Origin: an uncultured Pseudomonadales bacterium
GTDB lineage: Bacteria > Pseudomonadota > Gammaproteobacteria > Pseudomonadales > Pseudohongiellaceae
Length of the DNA: 63,926 bases
Assembly (NCBI GenBank): GCA_949372635.1
Contig: CASIAB010000013.1
Coordinates: forward strand, 1-63,926
Reading direction: 5' to 3'
Of this stretch, positions 56,151 to 63,288 are shown piece after piece; the stretch's first letter is position 1; the number at the start of each line of letters is the position of its first letter. The notes beneath the pieces were generated by a model. The model was not told the DNA's origin, made no database searches, and saw nothing but the letters and a program-made list of their open reading frames with translations. The position numbers and the translations under genes are program-made.

Positions 56151-56522
56151 ATGAAGAAAATTCTATTGATCGCAGTATTGTTAAGCGCTCCATTTCTGCT
56201 TAGCGCACATCATTCGACGGCTGCGAACTTTACGCAAGAGATAATCTCAGTCGACGGCACTATCGAGCGGGTTCGATTTCAGAATCCCCATTCGTCTGTG
56301 CTAATTAAAAACACCGATGATCAAGGTGAGGAAACTTTCTGGCTAATTGAATCCGTCGGTAGAACTACCTTGGAAAGGCAGGGTGTTTCATTTGATCTAC
56401 TTGAGGTAGGTTCGATGGTAAAGGCGAGTGGAAGGAAGGGGCGCAGAGAGTTTACGATGTATCTGCGAGATATAGAGTTCGAAGATGGAGCCGTCTTCGT
56501 TCCTGAGCCAGGCCTCTATTGA
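56151..56522 (+). CDS. DUF6152-family exported protein
   Basis: A 123-residue protein with a Sec signal ending LLSAHHS. The DUF6152 pattern is present: HHSTAANF, VDGTIERVRFQNPHSSVLIKN, FWLIESVGRTTLERQG, VGSMVKASGRKGR and MYLRDIEFEDG. It is a small beta-barrel (OB-like). GGGAG precedes the start, 16 bases after the stop of the short YEYACHEGNY member, so the two are certainly in one transcript. The function is unknown. Its His-rich mature N-terminus (AHHS) could bind metal. Confidence 0.85.
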   Translation: MKKILLIAVLLSAPFLLSAHHSTAANFTQEIISVDGTIERVRFQNPHSSVLIKNTDDQGEETFWLIESVGRTTLERQGVSFDLLEVGSMVKASGRKGRREFTMYLRDIEFEDGAVFVPEPGLY

Positions 56523-56597
56523 TTTTGAGGCCCAGCCTAGTTAGTGAATGCCCCGAGACAGATTTTCTTGCGGCACTGTCTCGTTACGATTTAGTGA

Positions 56598-58322
56598 CTA
56601 TTGTTGGTAGGTGATCCTTCCGCCTACGATAGTCATCATGTTTTCGCTGGTAAGGATGTCTGCCTCGGGAATCGTCATGAGGTCGTTATCGAATACGGTG
56701 AAGTCAGCATATTTTCCTATTTCTATAGAGCCCCGTAGGTTTTCCTGAAAGGCGCCGTGTGCCGGCCAAAGAGTAAGCATGAGTAAGGCTGTCTCTCTAG
56801 AGACGGCTAATTCAGGATGCCAGCCTGCGCCCGATGTCCCGTCTAGTCTTGTTCTAGCTACCGCTGCAAAGAACTCAATCCTAGGATCTCCTTCTTCAAC
56901 CGGCGCATCGGAGCCGGCCAGTATCCTTAAGCCCCTATCGACTAATTGCTGCCAAGGATAGGCATAGGAGAGTCGGTCACGTCCTAGGCGATCGGGAGCG
57001 AAATTAAGGTCGCCGATTGCATGGCTAGGTTGCATAGAAGGAAGCACGCCTAGCTCTACGAAGCGCTGTTGGTCCGATGGCGGAATTATCTGCGCGTGTT
57101 CCATGCGCCAACGCAGGTCCTCGCTGGCCCATTCGCTTCTAGGTACGTAGTTGTATGCCTCTTCGTACCAATCCAGGAGCGACCTTACTGCACGATCTCC
57201 AATAACGTGTGTCTCGATTTGAATTCCCTGTCTAAGCGAGGCATAGAGAATCGGCATCAACTCTTCTTTGGTCGTGCGGTTCATGAAGCCGTTGTGATCG
57301 GAATCGGAATAATTATCGATGAGTGCAGCACCACGTGAGCCTAGAGTCCCGTCTATAAACACTTTGATGCCGCGCACATCAAACATATCATCAGCTGTGG
57401 TTTCGCGGCCGCGCTCCAGCATAGTTTGTGCCTGTGAAACCGGGATCGCGGCATACACGCGATGTGCCATGTCGCCTTCTTTATGAATCTCCTTCATCAG
57501 TCCGACTAATCGATACGACATGCCGGCATCTTGTGTCTGTGTCCAGCCTAGTGAGGCATTCGCACGCAGGCCGCGTAGTAGATTATCTTTGAGATAAGCA
57601 TCGGTTTCTGGTGGCAGTATTTCGCGAAAGGCATTCATCGCATTGGCAAGCACGTAGCCGGTGGGTGTCCCGTCCAATTCTCTTTCGAATCTACCGCCCT
57701 CAGGGTCTGGGGTGTCCCTGGTAACGCCCGCGAGTTCCATCGCTTTCGAATTAACTAATGCAGATACGCCATCGGCTCGCGGCATGAACAGCGGTTTGTC
57801 GGCGGTAAATGAGTCGACGTCGTACTTATTAAGGAAGCGCTGCTCATCGGTCCATTCCCGCTCTATCCAACCTCGTCCCTGAACCCAGTCGCCGTCGGGG
57901 ATATTTGCAGCCCAGTCCTCGATGGTTTGTACCGTCTCTTGTAGCGTGGCAATTCCGAAGAGGCTGAGAGTTTTTGTGCGCTTTCCTACGCCTTCCAAGT
58001 GTTGGTGGCTATCGGTGAATCCTGCGAAGACCGTCTTGCCTGCCAGATCGATAATCCTAGCGGAGTCACACATATACTCCTCTGCATCAAGATTGGAACC
58101 AACGAATACGATTCTGCCGTCCTTGCTGGCAACAGCCTCCGCCGTCCATTGATTCTCGTTGGATGTATAGACGCTTGTGTTATGAAGTACGAGGTCGGCC
58201 TGTGCGCAGTCAGTGCTGGCAACTGCAGAGTCTAGGGCGTCAATGTTTGAGCCCTCATCGCTGCAGGCGGCAAGGAGTAATAGAGCAGGCAGGGTCAGAT
58301 TCAGTGCAATTGTGGGGTGCAT
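56598..58322 (-). CDS. YtcJ-like amidohydrolase, lipoprotein
   Basis: A 574-residue metal-dependent amidohydrolase with a lipoprotein signal (LLLLAAC, Cys near residue 20). Metal motifs are FTDSHQHLEGVG (HxH), IETHVIGDRAVRSLLD, WRMEHAQII and LAGSDAPVEEGDPR (final Asp). The C-terminal beta-sandwich region with GSIEIGKYADFTVFDNDL is typical of amidohydrolase-family proteins annotated as YtcJ. AAGGAA precedes the start. An exported lipidated form would hydrolyse amide or imine bonds in the envelope; substrate unknown. Confidence 0.9.
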   Translation of the reverse strand: MHPTIALNLTLPALLLLAACSDEGSNIDALDSAVASTDCAQADLVLHNTSVYTSNENQWTAEAVASKDGRIVFVGSNLDAEEYMCDSARIIDLAGKTVFAGFTDSHQHLEGVGKRTKTLSLFGIATLQETVQTIEDWAANIPDGDWVQGRGWIEREWTDEQRFLNKYDVDSFTADKPLFMPRADGVSALVNSKAMELAGVTRDTPDPEGGRFERELDGTPTGYVLANAMNAFREILPPETDAYLKDNLLRGLRANASLGWTQTQDAGMSYRLVGLMKEIHKEGDMAHRVYAAIPVSQAQTMLERGRETTADDMFDVRGIKVFIDGTLGSRGAALIDNYSDSDHNGFMNRTTKEELMPILYASLRQGIQIETHVIGDRAVRSLLDWYEEAYNYVPRSEWASEDLRWRMEHAQIIPPSDQQRFVELGVLPSMQPSHAIGDLNFAPDRLGRDRLSYAYPWQQLVDRGLRILAGSDAPVEEGDPRIEFFAAVARTRLDGTSGAGWHPELAVSRETALLMLTLWPAHGAFQENLRGSIEIGKYADFTVFDNDLMTIPEADILTSENMMTIVGGRITYQQ

Positions 58323-58569
58323 CCAAGATTCCTTTGGCGTTCGAGGTCTTATAATTCAAGTTTGGCAGTAATTAGCAAAGATTGTATCAGATGGCGCAGA
58401 ATCTCAAGGGTTGCGAGCATACTGCGGCACTCGAAACAGGGTAGACGTCTCGCAGTTAACTAGACCAACGAGTAGTTATCGAGGAAGAATATTTGCTCAT
58501 ATTCTTAGGCGAGATGACTAGTGTATTTGGTTACGCCGTGACTATTGCTGCTCAGTGAGACTAAGAGAC

Positions 58570-59031
58570 TTACGCTTGTGTTTGCTTATCGATTTTTGCC
58601 CGATTTTTTAGGAGTTGCTCACGCAATAACTCTACTTTGTCGCGGCCAATATTTATGGCCATCTTCGATTCAATTGTTTTAAAGTGCTTGGCGGTCAGAG
58701 CCTGAACTTCTCTTCCTTTGGCGGAGATGACGACAAGCTTATCGCGCTTGTTGCTTTCTGGGTGCTGCAATTCAACCACTCTTTTTTCGATTAACTTGTG
58801 TACCGTGTGGTGCACAGCCTGCCTAGAAACGCCTAAGTAGCGAGATAGCTCGGAGATTGACCTACTCTGCCCGCGCAGGGCCGCGAATAGTTTGATCTCA
58901 GCATTGTTAGCTGACGCAAAAGAAGAGTCTTTGAGCAGTTTGCTCTGCTCGGCCTCAATCCAATCAAGCGTATCCCTAAGCAGCGCCTTCAGGCTATTTC
59001 GTAATACTTCTTCGGTTTTTTTCTCGTGCAT
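58570..59031 (-). CDS. MarR-family transcriptional regulator
   Basis: A 153-residue winged-helix protein. The DNA-recognition part is clear: RGQSRSISELSRYLGVSRQAVHHTVHKLIEKRVVEL, given here by its core LGVSRQAVHHTVHKL, then the wing HPESNKRDKLVVISAKGRE. Long N- and C-terminal helices form the dimer interface. It is divergently transcribed from the alpha/beta hydrolase gene, with several TTGAC inverted repeats between them, so it probably represses itself and the hydrolase. The inducer is unknown. The ribosome site is weak. Confidence 0.9.
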   Translation of the reverse strand: MHEKKTEEVLRNSLKALLRDTLDWIEAEQSKLLKDSSFASANNAEIKLFAALRGQSRSISELSRYLGVSRQAVHHTVHKLIEKRVVELQHPESNKRDKLVVISAKGREVQALTAKHFKTIESKMAINIGRDKVELLREQLLKNRAKIDKQTQA

Positions 59032-59043
59032 GGCGATATTTTA

Positions 59044-59126
59044 TGTCAAATACTATTGACAATCTAGTGATTGACGTCTAACGTGGCTGTTACGTCAATC
59101 ATAATTGACAATTTATAGATAAGGAG
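59044..59126. promoter_or_regulatory. Divergent control region with MarR-type operators
   Basis: Three inverted repeats share TTGAC/GTCAA half sites: TGTCAA 59044 with TTGACA 59056 (six-base spacer), ATTGACGT 59070 with ACGTCAAT 59092, and GTCAAT 59094 with ATTGAC 59104 (spacer CATA). TTGACA and TTGACG can also serve as -35 boxes. AAGGAG at 59121 is the ribosome site for the hydrolase. The arrangement suits binding of several MarR dimers. Confidence 0.72.
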
Positions 59127-59132
59127 AAAACC

Positions 59133-60344
59133 ATGAAACTAAACTATTCTCTTGTTCAGGTACTTATCTGCATCTTCTGCGCACAAGTCACGAGTGCCCA
59201 GCAGAATTCTTTCTTATCGGAAGAGGAATCGGTAATCGGCTGGTATCACTCTCACGACATTGAGACCTGGGTAACCAAGGGTGCGGATTCAGAAATTCTT
59301 ACAGACATTCTGGACAGAGTCTCAAAGAGCGAGGGAGAAAAACGTCACGCAGACTTAGTCGACACTCAAATCGCCTTTGGTCCTGGTAATTGGTCTTACG
59401 AATGGATTCAGGCGGGCGATGCTGCAATGGCAGAAGCAAATCGAGTGTCAGGCGCAGATAAGCTTCAGAAACTTCGTGCCGCTTTAACCTATTACACGAC
59501 GGGCTCATGGCCGCATCTGGGTAGAAGTGATGATGTGCAGGCATTGGAAAAAGCGGTTTTTGCGTATATGCAAGCGGGGCAGCTGATGAATGTTCCGGTG
59601 CGTCACGTTGACATTCTCGTCGATGAAACTCTAGTCAAAGGCTATCTTCATGTTCCAAAGGGCGACGGTCCATTTCCATTCGTAATCAATTCTTTCGGGT
59701 CTGATGTAACTAAGGAAGACAGCTTCGATCTGTTCTCTCGGGAATTGGAACCTCTGGGTGTGGGTATGTTGGCTATAGACATGCCGGGAATTGGCGAAGC
59801 CAGAGAGTTATCCATGTTGGGTGGTAGCGATAGAGTTATGGAAGCCGCTCTCAATTACCTAAACCGGCAAGCGAATGTTAATAGGGATAAAATTTTCATA
59901 GTCGGTGGAAGTTTTGGAGGCAATGCAGCAGCTCGTGCTTTTTATAGGTTAGAAGTAGCGGGAGTCGTAAGTATGTGTGCGCCCCTGCATTCAGCCTTTG
60001 TAGCGCCTGCAGCTGTCTTGGATGGCTTGCCAATGCTAACCATAGATGGAGTGAAGTCTCGATTTAAAGTTTTAGATCAATCAACGGAAGTGCTGGCAGA
60101 GTTGATGCCGCAAGTATCTCTCAAGGTGCAGGGATTGATGGTTCCAACAAACGAAATTGATACGCCACTTTTGGTTGTAACCACGAACCGTGATCCCGTG
60201 GCTCCCCTAGATGATCTCGGTGAGTTCCTTGCAACATCTACAAATAACAGGAGTGTAATTATAGATATCGAAGGCCACTGCCCACCGCGCTGGGTACGCG
60301 AGCCGCTTATTGCTAGATGGCTTTCCGATGAGCTGGCTAAGTAG
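59133..60344 (+). CDS. Exported alpha/beta hydrolase (FrsA/DUF1100-like)
   Basis: A 403-residue protein with a Sec signal ending TSAQQ. The N-terminal half is helical (DAAMAEANRVSGADKLQKL, ALTYYTTGSWPHLG), typical of FrsA-like hydrolases; the C-terminal half is the alpha/beta fold with FVINSFGSDVTKED, the nucleophile elbow VGGSFGGNAAARAF (Ser in GGSFGG), a NRDPVAPLDDLG segment with the Asp and a GHCPPRW segment with the His. The catalytic triad is complete. It is controlled from the divergent MarR region. It probably cleaves an ester or similar bond outside the cytoplasm. Confidence 0.87.
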   Translation: MKLNYSLVQVLICIFCAQVTSAQQNSFLSEEESVIGWYHSHDIETWVTKGADSEILTDILDRVSKSEGEKRHADLVDTQIAFGPGNWSYEWIQAGDAAMAEANRVSGADKLQKLRAALTYYTTGSWPHLGRSDDVQALEKAVFAYMQAGQLMNVPVRHVDILVDETLVKGYLHVPKGDGPFPFVINSFGSDVTKEDSFDLFSRELEPLGVGMLAIDMPGIGEARELSMLGGSDRVMEAALNYLNRQANVNRDKIFIVGGSFGGNAAARAFYRLEVAGVVSMCAPLHSAFVAPAAVLDGLPMLTIDGVKSRFKVLDQSTEVLAELMPQVSLKVQGLMVPTNEIDTPLLVVTTNRDPVAPLDDLGEFLATSTNNRSVIIDIEGHCPPRWVREPLIARWLSDELAK

Positions 60345-60527
60345 ATTGAGAATGATTAGCCAAAAAAATAGTCCACTGCAAAGGCACTAAAAACCACAGG
60401 ACAGTCATTCGAAATGGCAATTCGAATGGCTGGAAATAACACCAAGACTTCCTTACACTGTTGAAATAGGCTTTAAAATCTAGAATAAGAAGAAGCTCAA
60501 TCTTCTGTTCACACTGTGAGGTATAGC

Positions 60528-62382
60528 ATGTCGAGAACTACGACTAATAGTAGGCGTGATTTTCTAAAGGGCGCAGCTGTCGTAGGCGGTGCATCCACCC
60601 TAGGAGCCTGTGTAGGCGCACAATCAGGGCCCTCTGTTACGCATACCCACTCTCCCAGTTTCTATCCCAAGCACAACGAGCGCACCAAGGGCTGGATGCG
60701 CTTTATGTGGCAGAAGGCTACAACGCCTGATGACTGGGGATATTCCGAAGATATCGAACGCCCGTGGGGTATTAACCTGCCCCGTGGCGATATAGATTGG
60801 ACAGAAGATGGCAATGGGCCCCATCCCTGGTGGGATCAATACAACGCGCCACCAATGTTGAGCTATCCGCGCTTCGATTTAACAGACTCCAGTTATGTCA
60901 TCATGATGATGGCAGATCAAACCCCTGCCTGGCGTGAAGCGTATACGCGTATTCTGGATGAGCTAGCGACACGCCACACTTCCTATTGGGCAGCGATTGA
61001 CTGGAATTCTTTTATCGGCCCCAGCCCCGATCGGGCGAATTATGGGCCTAGTAATGCACCCGGTGCCCAGGCTTGGCCCGAGCGAGTCCGTGGCAACTAT
61101 GACTCCCCTGGCTGGACAGCGAATGGCGTCGAACCTTGGGGTTTGCAGCCCGACCCTATAGGGGCTGATGGCAACTTGTTCTTCCGCGGCTGGCTAAACC
61201 TGCTGCTAACTATCTATAAATATGTGTCGGGTGATGACAAGTGGGAGAAGCCCTGGCAGATAGCGGGCTATGAGAATGAAAAGTTCGAATGGACCCAGCC
61301 GCGCATCGTCGAGCACCTGCACAGGCAATACACCGATCATCCCGAAGGCCCGCAGTGTGAGAACACGAAGATATGGCCGTTCTGTAATTCGGCTGCCGGT
61401 CTGGGTATGTATCTGTCCGACAAGTTGGGTGTGACAAACTCTCATGGTGTGTTCGAAGAATGGATAGAGTTCATGCGTGATAACTATATGAGCATCAATG
61501 GTCAGAATCAGATTGAATGGATGACGATGTATTACGATCCGATTGCAGAGTTCAAGGTTAATATTCCCGGCGCTGGTGGAACGGGTGCGGGCACCGCCTT
61601 TTATCTAATGCCCCAGTCGCCTGAGACTCGCCACACAGATCTATGATGCTACCGCCAATTCTCTAGGCTGGCGAGACCCGAGACAAGAAATCAGCCCCAG
61701 TGCTACAGGCTTAGCCATGGCTAAAGCACTGGGCGATCACACGGCAGTCTCACGCTTAAGTGCGGCAGCCGAACGTTACTCAGACCCGAAGTGGTTTGGC
61801 GACGACATGGATAAGTTTGGTTGGTGGTTCAATAACGAAGATCCCTGGCCCCGTGGACAGCCTTCAGCACAGCAAATGATTAGTGAGATCAGCGAAGGTA
61901 ATTGGGTGGATGCGTTCAAGGTACAGCATTTGGATAAATACACCGCACCTACACTTGAAGGAGTCGACTATCCAAGTCTTGGTGTCGACACAGCATGGAA
62001 TGATAAGGACAGTGGTGTGCTGCACGTTGGTACCTATGTTGCTGATAGGAACCGGGCTGGCGAGTCTACGAGCTGGCAGATAAGCAATCTGCCGAATGCT
62101 GGCGAAGCTGTCGTGATCTGCGATGGAACAACCGTTAGCGATGTGCAAGTTCTCAATGCGAATACTATTCGTGTTCCTACGGATATCGGGCAGCATCAGT
62201 ATCAGATTTACACTGGTTACTTCGGGCAAGAAATCGCTATGGCCAAGCCTGATCCATCGACGTTTGCCAGTGCCGCTACTGCCTCTGCCACACGCCGTAC
62301 GGCGGAGCAGAATGTCAAAGCAGCGGAAGCGGTGATAGCCAGCGGCGCAACTGGCTGTCCTTGCTGCGCTGGAGTGGCCTAG
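60528..62382 (+). pseudogene. Tat-exported linalool dehydratase/isomerase-like (Ldi-domain) protein, with one-base frameshift
   Basis: ATG 60528 follows GAGG. The leader is Tat type (NSRRDFLKGAAVVGGAS) with a possible lipid Cys in LGAC. The domain matches LinD-type alpha-barrel proteins: NLFFRGWLNLLLTIYKYVSG and the segment QCENTKIWPFCNSAAG, in which Cys277 and Cys286 are nine residues apart, as the catalytic pair C171/C180 is in LinD. LinD's His129 (GHLNL) aligns with Trp222 here (GWLNL). The frame breaks at 61626-61630 by one extra base; the next frame continues IYDATANSLGWRDPRQEIS and ends in GCPCCAGVA. Joined length is 617 residues. Close to merP/merT. Confidence 0.75.
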
Positions 62383-62426
62383 GCTTCAGAGAATAGAAAT
62401 TGAATAAGTTAGAGGAGAATGATTGA

Positions 62427-62760
62427 ATGCGAGTACTTAGAATAATAAGTCGAAAATTGACAGAGGCCACACTGCTAGCACTGCTACTGCTAGTGGGAAG
62501 TGTTGCCAATGGCGATGCGGCAGAGCAAGCTGCAGCAAGGTGAAAATATCATCGTGCTCGATGTAGAGAACATGACCTGAGTAGGCTGTATTGTTGCCGT
62601 GCGCAACTCACTGAATAAAGTCGAAGGTGTTATAAAGATCGAAGTAGATATAGATGAAAAAACAGCGACAGTGATCGTCGCGAGTAAAGAAGTCGATACA
62701 TCTTTGTTGGTTGCCGCGACAACCAATATTGGATTTCCCTCTGTAGTTAGACAGCCGTAA
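62427..62760 (+). CDS. merP: merP-like periplasmic metal-binding protein with TGA in the metal motif (candidate selenoprotein)
   Basis: ATG 62427 with AGAGGAG upstream begins a Sec signal (LLALLLLVGSVANGDAAEQ). One extra base between about 62500 and 62535 moves the frame into the mature HMA domain: ENIIVLDVENMT, then TGA at 62578-62580, then VGCIVAVRNSLNKVEGVIK, IEVDIDEKTATVIVAS, and GFPSVVRQP to TAA at 62758. MerP has GMTCxxC at this place, so TGA replaces the first metal-binding Cys, giving UxxC if read as selenocysteine. The frame is open for 60 codons after it. merT follows directly. As I recall, UxxC MerTP-like selenoproteins have been reported from marine metagenomes. Alternatives: pseudogene or base error. 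Confidence 0.75.
62593..62607 (+). promoter_or_regulatory. Candidate bacterial SECIS-like stem-loop after merP TGA
   Basis: GTTGC at 62593-62597 pairs with GCAAC at 62603-62607 around the loop CGTGC. The loop starts 17 bases after the TGA and contains a G at its second position followed by T, which fits the general bacterial SECIS model (short loop with an early G, about 16-37 bases after UGA). The stem is short, so the call is tentative. Confidence 0.45.
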
Positions 62761-62804
62761 CTATCGGCCCTTAATGCCGGTTTGTATAATATTTTAGAAC
62801 GGGA

Positions 62805-63170
62805 TTGAGTTTGCAAACTACAAAAAAGAAAACCGACTACCGCCATCTCATAGCTGGCGGAATTGCTGCTTCGCTCACGACGAGTATTTGCTGCCTCGGC
62901 CCGTTAGCACTTTTGGCAACGGGAGTCAGCGGTGCTTGGATGAGCAATCTTATGTTCTTCGAGCGCTATCAACCGATTCTTATCGCCGTAACACTTCTTG
63001 CATTCGTGCTTGCCGGGCGCAATGTCTTCTTTACTACCAATGCGGTGGGTGAGAATGATAGCTGCCAACACAGAGGTCCTGATTGGAAGAAGGCGTCGGT
63101 TTTCGCCGCAAGTTCTTGCTTAGCTTTGGTGTTTATAAGCAGTGAATACTGGATTCTATTCTTAGTCTAA
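62805..63170 (+). CDS. merT: MerT-like mercuric ion transporter
   Basis: A 121-residue inner-membrane protein, TTG start. It has the MerT layout: basic N-terminus, then a first helix with the metal-binding pair ASLTTSICCLGPLALLATGVSG, given as SICCLGPL (Cys29 and Cys30), a conserved GAWMSNLMFFERYQPILI segment, and two more hydrophobic spans. MerT takes Hg(II) from MerP and carries it into the cytoplasm. The usual later-loop cysteine pair is reduced to a single Cys (DSCQH). No merA or merR is in the window. It lies 44 bases after merP, so it is co-transcribed. Confidence 0.85.
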   Translation: MSLQTTKKKTDYRHLIAGGIAASLTTSICCLGPLALLATGVSGAWMSNLMFFERYQPILIAVTLLAFVLAGRNVFFTTNAVGENDSCQHRGPDWKKASVFAASSCLALVFISSEYWILFLV

Positions 63171-63288
63171 CTCCCTCCAGCGTAGTGGGGCTGATTTGAC
63201 ATAATATCGATCCATTCCTATCAATTCCCTTACTCTATAGATGAGTAACAGATAGACTGCGCCTACAACATCCTCCCCTGGCAAGAGC

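Noticed and set aside
62541..62543. The TGA that closes the merP leader frame, read as a second selenocysteine
   Set aside because: Downstream codons in that frame do not code for a plausible protein; a one-base shift explains it better.
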